From a virus, in the IMG/VR virus record IMGVR_UViG_3300047168_000010, positions 1 to 22,226 of that record: a stretch of DNA of 22,226 nt; one strand, given 5' to 3'. The position numbers and the translations under genes were made by a program. Below, piece by piece: positions 1 through 5,323 of this stretch. Positions within the stretch are counted from its first letter, which is position 1, and each line of letters opens with the position of its first letter. Below the pieces are notes generated by a model that saw only the letters and a program-made list of their open reading frames with translations, made no database searches and was not told the origin of the DNA.

Positions 1-162
1 GCCGGTCGAGGCGGCGTGGCTGCGGTAGCCGGTCGAGGCAGCGTGGCTGTAGTCGCCGGTCGAGGCAGCGTGGCTGCGGCAGCCGGTCGAGGCGGCGTGG
101 CTGCGGTAGCCGGTCGAGGCAGCGTGGCTGTAGTCGCCGGTCGAGGCAGCGTGGCTGTTGTC
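1..162 (-). repeat. 27-bp in-frame tandem repeat, six copies visible
   Basis: Six consecutive 27-bp units start at 1, 28, 55, 82, 109 and 136. On the plus strand each begins gccggtcgaggc and they differ at only a few bases. Units 1-2 (1-54) are identical to units 4-5 (82-135), a sign of recent duplication. The unit is a multiple of three, so copy-number change keeps the reading frame. The array continues off the left edge and its full length is unknown. Confidence 0.95.
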
Positions 163-534
163 GCCAGTCGCACATCCACCCGAGGCGTTCTTGACGATCC
201 ACTCCACGACGCGCTTCACGAACGCCGGCAGCGCAATCTCGGCGCGGATCGTGATCTCCGCGGAGGCGACATTGCTGTCCCGGCCGTCGCGCGATAGTTC
301 ACCACCCTGCGCCGTCTCGCCGAAGCGACTGGTGACGGGCGGGTAATAGTTCCACACGTCAGGCGGCGCTTCGCAGGCGTGGAAGCCGATACTGCACGCC
401 TGCACGCGGCCGTTGATGGTGTAGGTGCCGCCCACCGCATACTGAAAGTCGCGGCACTTGAAGTCCTTATCGAACCCCTTGAAGGATGCTATGGTGGGCG
501 GCGACGCACCGGCGTCGGGTTTCTTGCTTGACAT
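1..534 (-). CDS. DUF7666-like phage protein with 9-residue tandem repeats (3' end beyond window)
   Basis: The frame is open from an ATG at 534 to the left edge, giving 178 visible codons and no stop. The N-terminus reads as a globular domain with the motifs FKGFDKDFKCRDFQY, GGTYTINGRV, GFHACE, and an E-I-T-I-R-A-E-I strand pair followed by FVKRVVEWIV. This resembles the DUF7666 domain of phage and prophage proteins, whose biochemical function is unknown to me. From about residue 125 it becomes a 9-residue repeat with core SHAASTG and variable positions (DN, DY, YR, CR). Family members often carry similar Thr/Gly/Ala/Ser repeats, which may form a beta-solenoid. The start overlaps the upstream stop as TAATG, so translation is probably coupled. 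The recognition rests on motif memory. Confidence 0.75.
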   Translation of the reverse strand, partial: MSSKKPDAGASPPTIASFKGFDKDFKCRDFQYAVGGTYTINGRVQACSIGFHACEAPPDVWNYYPPVTSRFGETAQGGELSRDGRDSNVASAEITIRAEIALPAFVKRVVEWIVKNASGGCATGDNSHAASTGDYSHAASTGYRSHAASTGCRSHAASTGDYSHAASTGYRSHAASTG

Positions 535-1016
535 TACGCGGCCTCCTGCTTGCGGACTTCGATTTTGTAGGTCGGCTTGCCCGACGAGACGGTGCGTGCC
601 TTCTCGAAGACCTTGCGGATGGTCGCCGGCCAGGCGGTGTAACGCTTCTCGGCAACCGACAACTTCGTGTCGATGTAATCCGAGACGTTCTCGCCCCACG
701 ACGCGACAACCTCACGCGCCCTCGCCAACTCCGCCTGATCCCATTCAACCTTCTTCGGAAGGTCGGCGACGATCACGAAGTCATCGGCGACGAAGCGGAC
801 GGTGCCGGTATCCTTCCCCTCGGCGCGGCGGCACTCGGAAGCACGCGCGGCGAAGGCGGCATTCATCCCGGCATGCAGCTTGTCCGCATACATCTTCGTG
901 CGGTCCTGCAAAGCAGTCAGTTCCTCAAGCAGCATTTCAAACTGCGCGACGGGGAGATTTGCTATCTCCGCGGCATCCAGTTTGTGAAGCTGCGCCAGAG
1001 TGACGCGGTTTGACAC
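534..1016 (-). CDS. DUF7173-like phage protein
   Basis: 160 residues with a GTG start. An AGGAG ribosome-binding site lies 8 nt upstream of that GTG. The first ~60 residues are helical and charged (LAQLHKLDAAEIANLP, then LLEELTALQDRTKMYADKLHAGMNAAF). The second half has TVRFVADDFVIVADLPKKVEWDQ, an acidic YIDTKL strand, YTAWPATIRKVFEKARTV and GKPTYKIE. The V-P-K-K-V-E-W-D-Q and A-W-P...R-K-x-F-E-x-A-R-T-V signatures match what I know of DUF7173, a family from phage early regions often near recombination genes. No catalytic residues are apparent and its role is unknown. It lies between the RuvC-like gene (61 bp upstream) and the repeat protein, whose ATG overlaps its stop. Confidence 0.7.
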   Translation of the reverse strand: MSNRVTLAQLHKLDAAEIANLPVAQFEMLLEELTALQDRTKMYADKLHAGMNAAFAARASECRRAEGKDTGTVRFVADDFVIVADLPKKVEWDQAELARAREVVASWGENVSDYIDTKLSVAEKRYTAWPATIRKVFEKARTVSSGKPTYKIEVRKQEAA

Positions 1017-1076
1017 GAAACAATCTCCTAACCGGGTTTGTTTAGTCCGCCGTTCCCCGGTGCGGCGGTAGGGGAA

Positions 1077-1580
1077 CTATGCCGCCGACTTCCTTTGCGA
1101 ACTCTTAATGACGAACGGCAAAAGATACTTTTCCGCCCATTGCGCCAGCAAAGCCGCATCGGCCCTGCCGTCATGCTTTTTGAGCGAAAACGAGTTGAAC
1201 CAGGCGGGGAAACGCTCTTGCGCGATCTTCCTGCACACGTCCTTGTTGGCGGGAGCGCCGGCTGCCGCTTTCCACACCGACGCCGCGATTACGCGCGTCT
1301 CGAAGCCAGCACCAACGGAAACGCCGTGAAGCTGCCCGGCTCCGTAGCCGAAATGGAACGCGCCGGCGTGACCTTCATTCGGCCGTGAAGAAACGCCTTC
1401 GATCACTACTAGGTCAGGGATGTGGGCAACAAGGCGACGGCGAATTTCCGCCACGCCCATTTGCTTGAACGGGCAGCCGACGCTAGCTATAGGAGTATCT
1501 TCAACAGCGATCAGAACGCCGCTCTTGATGACAGCCATAGCGCCATTTATGCCCGGATCGAATGCTACGACGACGCTCAT
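1077..1580 (-). CDS. RuvC-like Holliday junction resolvase / RNase H-fold nuclease
   Basis: 167 residues. The RNase H fold is recognisable. The first strand carries VVVAFDPGING with Asp8, the second acidic site is VVIEG with Glu61, and the C-terminal motif KKHDGRADAALLA supplies Asp137 and Asp141. This four-carboxylate pattern binds two metal ions in RuvC-type resolvases, which cut four-way junctions made by phage recombination or replication. The ATG at 1580 is chosen because it overlaps the stop of the preceding gene as ATGA. A longer reading from 1676 would add an Arg-rich stretch that is a shadow of that gene. A short inverted repeat (GTTCCCC/GGGGAAC, 1052-1077) follows the stop but lacks a T-run. 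Confidence 0.88.
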   Translation of the reverse strand: MSVVVAFDPGINGAMAVIKSGVLIAVEDTPIASVGCPFKQMGVAEIRRRLVAHIPDLVVIEGVSSRPNEGHAGAFHFGYGAGQLHGVSVGAGFETRVIAASVWKAAAGAPANKDVCRKIAQERFPAWFNSFSLKKHDGRADAALLAQWAEKYLLPFVIKSSQRKSAA

Positions 1581-1900
1581 GCCGACACGCGAACAGGCTC
1601 GCGGTCGCACGACCGGAACACGGGGAACGGATACGCGGAGCCGTCCAGCACGGTCCCGTCCGTGATCGCGCCCCATGTTATAGCGGAGCCGGCGGGAAGC
1701 GGAGGAATGTCGTCGTGCGTCGGCAGGCGAAAGATGGCGGGGCGATCATCGGTAGCAGTTTTGGGGGTATCGTAGCAGTGCAACTTCTGCGCGTGATACG
1801 TCGCGCTTTGCCGAGTGATGCCGAACACGGCCCCGATATCGGCCCAAGTCGCGCCAATATCGCGCATTTCGGTGATTTTCTCGCGAGTGATCTTGCTCAT
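1577..1900 (-). CDS. small helix-turn-helix early protein
   Basis: 107 residues from ATG 1900. The N-terminal ~40 residues (SKITREKITEMRDIGATWADIG, then VFGITRQSATYHAQKL) form a resolvase/Hin-type or Fis-like helix-turn-helix, with the turn at IGAVFGITRQ. The remainder is short and without a recognised domain. An AAGGGG-like site lies about 8 nt upstream of this start. A longer reading from 1969 lacks such support and would run through the control region. It is first in the leftward early operon and divergent from the repressor, the place of a Cro- or CII-like regulator. That role is inference; it could also be a DNA-binding replication accessory. Its stop overlaps the RuvC-like start. Confidence 0.7.
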   Translation of the reverse strand: MSKITREKITEMRDIGATWADIGAVFGITRQSATYHAQKLHCYDTPKTATDDRPAIFRLPTHDDIPPLPAGSAITWGAITDGTVLDGSAYPFPVFRSCDREPVRVSA

Positions 1901-2020
1901 AGTCTGCACCCCTTGTGACAAGCCATCATCGATAATGCAGTTATGGGACATAAAGATGCAGCCGTGCAAGCGAAATATTTGGATTGATTTATTTCCGTGA
2001 TAACGCTATATAAAGGGACT
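1901..2020. promoter_or_regulatory. divergent early/repressor control region with three dyads
   Basis: This 120-bp gap separates the leftward early operon from the rightward repressor. It holds three adjacent dyads: CTTGTGACAAG (1912-1922, perfect), CATCATCGATAATG (1924-1937, two mismatches) and TTATG-gga-CATAA (1941-1953, perfect arms). The last overlaps a plausible leftward -10 (CATAAC on the minus strand) whose -35 would be TTGCAC at 1969-1964. The three dyads do not share a strict consensus, so their role as operators for one repressor is inference. Confidence 0.5.
1984..2012 (+). promoter_or_regulatory. sigma70-type promoter for the repressor, probably leaderless
   Basis: TTGATT at 1984-1989 and TATATA at 2007-2012 are separated by exactly 17 bp. 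Initiation about 7 nt downstream would fall at 2018-2020, essentially at the ATG at 2021. The mRNA would then have little or no leader, as for lambda cI from PRM. Confidence 0.6.
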
Positions 2021-2368
2021 ATGGACCCAAATACGAAAATCCTAGCATCCGCGCGCTTGCGTGCGCTGATACAGGTTGCGAAGTTGCAGGATCACAAAGG
2101 GCTAGGCGATGCGGCCGGCGGCGCGGATAAAAGCGCAGTCGGAAACTGGTTAAACGTGCTTTCGCTAATCCCGGTGGATCATGCGTCCGCGCTGTGCGTC
2201 AATTGCGGGATAACGCTAGATTGGCTTTATCGAGGCGTGCCGGATGGTATCGAGCCGCACAAACTGGCGATGCTGGAGCATTTCATGGATCAGGATTTTA
2301 TCGCCAAGAAGCGCGCGGAATTTGGCGTCAAGACGGGCGGCAAACGCGGTCTGGTCCGCCCCCGCTAA
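2021..2368 (+). CDS. short XRE-family phage repressor
   Basis: 115 residues from ATG 2021. The N-terminal half is a helix-turn-helix of the XRE/Cro-CI class (RLRALIQVAKLQDHKGLGDAAG, then ADKSAVGNWLN), followed by GITLDWLYRGVPDG, typical of small regulators of this class in proteobacterial phages. There is no C-terminal LexA/CI-type peptidase domain (no S...K dyad), so classical RecA-stimulated self-cleavage is not expected. Divergent placement against the early operon makes it the likely lysogeny repressor. A GTG at 1997 would add eight residues, but that stretch contains the promoter -10 and has no ribosome-binding site. The 3' end overlaps a convergent gene by 41 bp. Confidence 0.75.
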   Translation: MDPNTKILASARLRALIQVAKLQDHKGLGDAAGGADKSAVGNWLNVLSLIPVDHASALCVNCGITLDWLYRGVPDGIEPHKLAMLEHFMDQDFIAKKRAEFGVKTGGKRGLVRPR

Positions 2369-2615
2369 GGGTCGCTATATCGCGTTCCACGGATGCGAAT
2401 AACTCGCACGGGCTGATGCGGCCGAATAGCGCCGCCTTGGCCGCGAGGGAGCGCAGCGTTGTGGCGCGACTGTTCTGTATCTGTGAAATGAGCTGGTTAA
2501 TTCCGTCCGTTCCGGGGCTTGGCGTCCCGTTGTGTATGCAGTCCAGCACTGCGCTTGCCTTCGCGATCTTGTCTAGAAGGAGCGCGTCCATTTGATCGGT
2601 AAGAGCGTCTAGCAC
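2328..2615 (-). CDS. hypothetical small phage protein, convergent with the repressor
   Basis: 95 residues from a GTG at 2615, which has an AAGGGA ribosome-binding site 6 nt upstream. I do not recognise a family. The composition is protein-like: an amphipathic N-terminal helix (LDALTDQMDALLLDKIAKASAVLDCI), a turn rich in Gly/Pro/Thr, then a helix with SQIQNSRATTLRSLAAKAA. The last ~13 codons overlap the 3' end of the repressor gene on the other strand. The plus-strand frame over the same stretch is Arg/Ser-rich and looks like a shadow. If real, its transcript is antisense to the repressor 3' end. An internal ATG at 2591 is an alternative start. Confidence 0.5.
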   Translation of the reverse strand: MLDALTDQMDALLLDKIAKASAVLDCIHNGTPSPGTDGINQLISQIQNSRATTLRSLAAKAALFGRISPCELFASVERDIATLSGGGPDRVCRPS

Positions 2616-2777
2616 CCGGCATCCCTTCGTGGTTAGAAAGATACGGCGTCAAGTCAATACCATGCAGTTTACAATCTGGTAACGCAATCGTGGCTTGCAG
2701 TCATCTAGGGGAAAGTACGGGGGGGGCGGTCCCAACACCGTCACGTAAGGTGATTGCATATCATATTAAATGATGCT

Positions 2778-3071
2778 ATGCAACCCGTCATGCGTATCCG
2801 ATCGACCGAAGTTGCAGACATGACGGCGCTTTCGCTGCGGCAGGTTCAAGCAATGTCCTTGCGCGGCGAGATACCGAGCGCAGCCTTTGTCGGCGGCGTG
2901 TGGACCTACCGGCGGGAGGCTGTAGAGCAATGGCTGACAAAGCAGGAACAGCGCCCGCGCCGGGGTTATACCGCCGCAACGAAACATGGTGGGGACGTGT
3001 CTACGTCAACGGCCGAGAATATCGCCGCTCGCTTGGAACGGCTGATCCCAAGGCGGCGGAAGCCGCGCTAA
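2778..3071 (+). CDS. excisionase-like helix-turn-helix protein
   Basis: 97 residues from ATG 2778. The first ~55 residues form a winged/AlpA-type HTH: MRIRSTEVADMTALSLRQV, then MSLRGEIPSAAFVGGVWTYRREAVEQWL. This is the usual excisionase or helix-turn-helix 17 layout, with G-x-W-x-Y-R-x-x-x-V-x-x-W as the wing and last helix. Location directly before the integrase supports a role in excision and in directing recombination. The last 47 codons overlap the integrase start in another frame, a longer version of the lambda xis/int overlap. The start is uncertain: TTG 2754 and ATG 2790 are also in frame and none has a well-spaced ribosome-binding site. Confidence 0.65.
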   Translation: MQPVMRIRSTEVADMTALSLRQVQAMSLRGEIPSAAFVGGVWTYRREAVEQWLTKQEQRPRRGYTAATKHGGDVSTSTAENIAARLERLIPRRRKPR

Positions 3072-3982
3072 AGACGTGGCGGGAGAAACTAAAAGCCGAA
3101 GCCGGCGGCGATTACTCGCGCCACCGCCTTAGCGATGCCGTGGTGAAGTGGGGGGAGGAATGGCTGCCCCGCAACGTCAAGCCTGCGGTCGCCCGCCGCT
3201 ATCTCGTGAGCGCCGGCCAGTTGCTAGACGCAATGGGCGACGGGCTGATTGTCGAGATAGATGACGCCTGGATCGGGCGCTACATCACGGCCAGGTCACG
3301 CACCGCGACCAATGCCACCATACGCCGCGACCTTACCGCGCTGTCCCGCCTCATGGCCGCGATGATCGTATGGGGATGGCGGGAAGGCAACCCGGCGAAA
3401 TGGTATGACCGTAGCGTGATCCGCGAGCGGCGGGAGCCTATGGAGCCGCCGACGCGCGCCGAGATTGCCGCCATGATCGACGCCGCTCCCGAGCGGATGC
3501 GCCCGGTGCTGCGCCTGCTGGCCGAGACGGGGATGCGCCTGGACGAAGCCGTAACGCTGCGGCGCAAGGGCGTCCGTGACGGGGCGATTACGCTCTACCG
3601 CACGAAAGCCAGCCGAGCGCGCCGCCTGCCCCTGGTGACGCCCGGAGGCGACGCGCGGGGCATTCTGCCATCAGGCGGCGACTACCTGTTTCCGGCTGGG
3701 CCGGACGGCAAGCCGTTCGCCAACTTTAGCAGCAACTTCGGCCAGCTTCGCACGCGGCTGGCGCGGGAAGCGCGGGAGGCCGGAAGGGAGCCGCCGCGCC
3801 ATTGGCGCATCCATGACATGCGCCACGCCTTCGCCGTCCGATGGCTGCGATCCGGCGGGACCATTTACGCTTTGTCAAAGCATCTTGGGCATACGTCCAT
3901 CAAAACAACGGAAATCTACTTGGACCATCTAACCGAACACGAGAGGGAGCGCGCGTTGCGCGACGGGAATACCGATGACTGA
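2930..3982 (+). CDS. int: tyrosine recombinase / phage integrase
   Basis: 350 residues. The N-terminus (GLYRRNETWWGRVYVNGREYRRSLGTADPKAAEAAL) is an arm-type DNA-binding domain, followed by a SAM-like core-binding domain (about residues 75-160) and the catalytic domain. The active-site set is complete: Arg203 (ETGMRLDEA), Lys226 (RTKASRARRLPL), His295 and Arg298 (HDMRH), His321 (KHLGHTS) and nucleophile Tyr330 (TEIYLDH). It should recombine the attP centred near 4218 with the host tRNA-Ser(GCU) gene. ATG 2930 is chosen because GGAGG lies 10 nt upstream; an earlier in-frame start at 2900 lies inside the excisionase HTH coding region and has no such site. The gene overlaps the excisionase gene, so the two are probably co-transcribed. 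Confidence 0.95.
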   Translation: MADKAGTAPAPGLYRRNETWWGRVYVNGREYRRSLGTADPKAAEAALKTWREKLKAEAGGDYSRHRLSDAVVKWGEEWLPRNVKPAVARRYLVSAGQLLDAMGDGLIVEIDDAWIGRYITARSRTATNATIRRDLTALSRLMAAMIVWGWREGNPAKWYDRSVIRERREPMEPPTRAEIAAMIDAAPERMRPVLRLLAETGMRLDEAVTLRRKGVRDGAITLYRTKASRARRLPLVTPGGDARGILPSGGDYLFPAGPDGKPFANFSSNFGQLRTRLAREAREAGREPPRHWRIHDMRHAFAVRWLRSGGTIYALSKHLGHTSIKTTEIYLDHLTEHERERALRDGNTDD

Positions 3983-4250
3983 CCAGCCATCGTTGCCGCT
4001 CCCCGGCGTCCAGCCAACAGAACCGGCGCGGCCAACGATCCATGACCGAAGCCAACTGGACCTAGCGCAATGGTTGCGCTCGCAAAAACGTGAGACCGGC
4101 ACAAAAACCGGCACAACGGACAGCGGCGATAACGGTTCTGCTAAGGCTAACTTATTAAAATGGCGGAGGGAATGGGATTCGAACCCACGGCACACCGATA
4201 AAGTGTGCAACGGTTTAGCAAACCGATGTGAACGCCAGCTAAGGTATTGA
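3975..4250 (+). CDS. possible small protein reading through attP
   Basis: 91 codons. The ATG overlaps the integrase stop (ATGACTGA), which favours coupled translation. The first ~62 residues are Pro/Thr/Gln-rich and hydrophilic (QPSLPLPGVQPTEPARP, later KRETGTKTGTTDSGDNG) with no known domain. From residue 63 the frame translates the antisense of tRNA-Ser, giving the familiar WRREWDSNPRH string seen in many spurious annotations. The GTKTGT part is encoded by the left 17-bp attP repeat. The tail past residue ~78 would change on integration. It may be a real short protein with a site-dependent tail, or merely open sequence. Confidence 0.3.
   Translation: MTDQPSLPLPGVQPTEPARPTIHDRSQLDLAQWLRSQKRETGTKTGTTDSGDNGSAKANLLKWRREWDSNPRHTDKVCNGLANRCERQLRY
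4099..4115 (+). repeat. 17-bp direct repeat, left of attP core (candidate arm-type site)
   Basis: gcacaaaaaccggcaca, identical to 4319-4335. Its centre (4107) is 111 bp left of the anticodon triplet at 4217-4219. CCGGCACA also occurs immediately to its left, overlapping it, so the motif is partly iterated. Spacing and orientation suit an integrase arm-type binding site; this is inference. Confidence 0.6.
4161..4225 (-). other. attP core: 3' portion of tRNA-Ser(GCU)
   Basis: Read on the minus strand, 4225 to 4161 gives an anticodon stem-loop (CGGT-TTGCTAA-ACCG, anticodon GCT), a long variable arm with a perfect 6-bp stem (GCACAC/GTGTGC), a T arm (GTGGG-TTCGAAT-CCCAT), the acceptor 3' strand TCCCTCC, discriminator G and CCA. 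The long variable arm and GCT anticodon identify a class II serine tRNA. The 5' acceptor strand and D arm are absent, and identity appears to stop near 4225, where the next anticodon-stem pair would be T-T. It is therefore not a functional tRNA gene. The phage carries the 3' half so that integration rebuilds the host gene. Crossover within the anticodon stem-loop is likely. Confidence 0.85.
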
Positions 4251-4280
4251 CACGTATATTCGTCAGTAACTTAGCTGGCG
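4233..4280. repeat. nested inverted repeat beside the attP core
   Basis: CGCCAGCTAAG (4233-4243) and CTTAGCTGGCG (4270-4280) are perfect 11-bp inverted arms around a 26-bp AT-rich spacer. The spacer has its own shorter symmetry (TTGAC...GTCA). There is no T-run, so a simple terminator is unlikely. It could be a protein-binding or cruciform site in attP. Confidence 0.7.
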
Positions 4281-4318
4281 CATGGAGCGCGTAGAACGCC
4301 CCTAAAGCACACAAACCC

Positions 4319-4335
4319 GCACAAAAACCGGCACA
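4319..4335 (+). repeat. 17-bp direct repeat, right of attP core (candidate arm-type site)
   Basis: Exact copy of 4099-4115 in the same orientation. Its centre (4327) is 109 bp right of the anticodon triplet. It is the second unit of a degenerate 12-bp tandem that starts at 4307 (gcacacaaaccc, gcacaaaaaccg, gcaca). The last base lies 2 bp from the stop of the membrane-protein gene. Confidence 0.6.
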
Positions 4336-4336
4336 G

Positions 4337-4549
4337 CTAGACGACGCGCCAGATGTTGAACGCCACGACTACAAGTTGCGCAATATTGAGCGGCAACAGG
4401 CCGTAGGCTCGCCGCTTGATGACTACGCAATACACTATCAGCGGTATCGAGAAAGCGTAGCACACCGCGCCGTAGAGCGTGGTAGAGCCTAGCGCCATGC
4501 CGGACAGACCTAGGACCGAAGCGACGATTTGCAGGGTGCGATCAAGCAT
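4337..4549 (-). CDS. 70-residue integral membrane protein (cargo module)
   Basis: 70 residues, almost entirely hydrophobic. Likely membrane segments are about 5-22 (TLQIVASVLGLSGMAL), 25-43 (YGAVCYAFSIPLIVYCVVI) and 50-68 (LPLNIAQLVVVAFNIW), with a short KRR loop between the second and third. The style resembles small PnuC-like or other short phage membrane proteins, but I cannot assign a function. The ATG at 4549 overlaps the stop of the DUF6065 gene by 8 bp, implying coupled translation. A longer reading from 4765 would be an Arg/Ser-rich shadow of that gene. It ends 2 bp before the right attP repeat, so it would be at the prophage edge after integration. Confidence 0.7.
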   Translation of the reverse strand: MLDRTLQIVASVLGLSGMALGSTTLYGAVCYAFSIPLIVYCVVIKRRAYGLLPLNIAQLVVVAFNIWRVV

Positions 4550-5246
4550 CGGCGTGGACCGGGCACTTGCTGGCCTTGCGAGCGCGCACGGCATACTCGC
4601 CATAGGCGCGTTGCGGACGGTCATTCGGCTCGCACACGAAGCGCCGATAATCCTCCCAATCTTCCGGTGCAGCGTCCACCGTCTCATGCCGCGCCGTGAG
4701 CATGTGCAGAGGCACAAGCTGCGCTTGCGCGAACGGGCGATCCGCGAAGATGCGAACCGGCTCATTCGTGCGCGTGAGGCGGACGTTGATGAATAGCGGG
4801 CCGAACCAGTTGGACGGATCGACTACGCCTTCGTAGTGGAATAGGTCGCCGTGCGTCGGGTAGTTGGCCGGGGCGCGCAACAGGATGCCGTAGCCTCCCG
4901 GAACACGCGCGCCGAAGCCGAGGTTGACTTGCACTATGCCAGGCTCAGGCATGGCCGACAACAGCGGGACGGCTCCCATGTCAGGGTGCATGAAGCCGTC
5001 ATCGTCCGGCGACAAGGTATCAGCGATAGGCCGCGCCGCCTCGCCGTCGAATGCCGCAGTAACGGCCCTGCCGGACCATTCCAGCGTGACGGCTCGCGGC
5101 GGATACAGGTAGAAGCCGAGAGACGACGCGAAGCGTAGCGCCTCGCAATAGCGGACGGCGCGCATGGGCAGCGTGCCTTGCGCGTCCTGGCTTGCACGCT
5201 CGGGCGCAATGCCGCCTGCGTAGAACCGCACGAAACGAACTTGCAT
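4542..5246 (-). CDS. DUF6065-like protein (cargo gene)
   Basis: 234 residues, soluble. Motifs that recall DUF6065 are GTLPMRAVRYCEALRFASSLGFYLYPP near the N-terminus, the Gly/Pro turn LSAMPEPGIVQVNLGF, then LLRAPANYP, YEGVVDPSNWFGPLFINVRLT, and a C-terminal WEDYRRFV...YGEYAVRARK. The family occurs sporadically in bacterial chromosomes and I know of no established function. The start has AGGAG 8 nt upstream. The gene begins only 20 bp after a strong terminator hairpin and is coupled to a small membrane protein. It lies between the lysis genes and attP, where lysogenic-conversion genes are often found. That role is inference; recognition is by motif memory. Confidence 0.75.
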   Translation of the reverse strand: MQVRFVRFYAGGIAPERASQDAQGTLPMRAVRYCEALRFASSLGFYLYPPRAVTLEWSGRAVTAAFDGEAARPIADTLSPDDDGFMHPDMGAVPLLSAMPEPGIVQVNLGFGARVPGGYGILLRAPANYPTHGDLFHYEGVVDPSNWFGPLFINVRLTRTNEPVRIFADRPFAQAQLVPLHMLTARHETVDAAPEDWEDYRRFVCEPNDRPQRAYGEYAVRARKASKCPVHADA

Positions 5247-5265
5247 GTGTGGCGCTCCTAAAGAA

Positions 5266-5302
5266 AAAGCGCCCCTGGCAAGGGGGTTGCCAAGGGCGCT
5301 TT
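5266..5302 (-). terminator. intrinsic terminator / possible attenuator upstream of the DUF6065 gene
   Basis: Two paired blocks, AAAGCGCCC/GGGCGCTTT (5266-5274 with 5294-5302) and TGGCAA/TTGCCA (5276-5281 with 5287-5292), form a 15-bp stem with one internal mismatch and a G/C pentanucleotide loop. On the minus strand the hairpin is followed by TTTTTCTTT, a classical intrinsic terminator for leftward late transcription. The next gene starts just 20 bp on. Confidence 0.9.
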
Positions 5303-5323
5303 ATCAATCAGACCGTGCGAGTA

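Noticed and set aside
16-297. Plus-strand frame over the tandem repeats (Gly/Ala/Val-rich)
   Set aside because: It is a repeat-driven shadow of the minus-strand DUF7666-like gene, which has a coupled start and a recognisable N-terminal domain.
1052-1077. Hairpin GTTCCCC/GGGGAAC after the RuvC-like gene as terminator
   Set aside because: Stem of only 7 bp, a 12-base loop and no T-run; the next gene follows on the same strand with a good ribosome-binding site.
1901-1969. N-terminal extension of the small HTH protein to 1969
   Set aside because: The extra residues would be encoded by the dyads of the control region, whereas ATG 1900 has an AAGGGG-like site upstream.
2719-2726. Run of eight G as a phase-variable tract
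   Set aside because: It lies in a non-coding gap upstream of the excisionase-like gene, not in a reading frame or clear promoter spacer.
4161-4280. A complete tRNA-Ser gene on the minus strand
   Set aside because: Only the anticodon arm, variable arm, T arm and acceptor 3' strand are present. The sequence beyond 4225 does not form a D arm or the matching acceptor 5' strand.
4337-4765. 142-residue version of the small membrane protein
   Set aside because: The first 72 residues are Arg/Ser-rich shadow of the DUF6065 gene; the ATG at 4549 overlapping that gene's stop is better.
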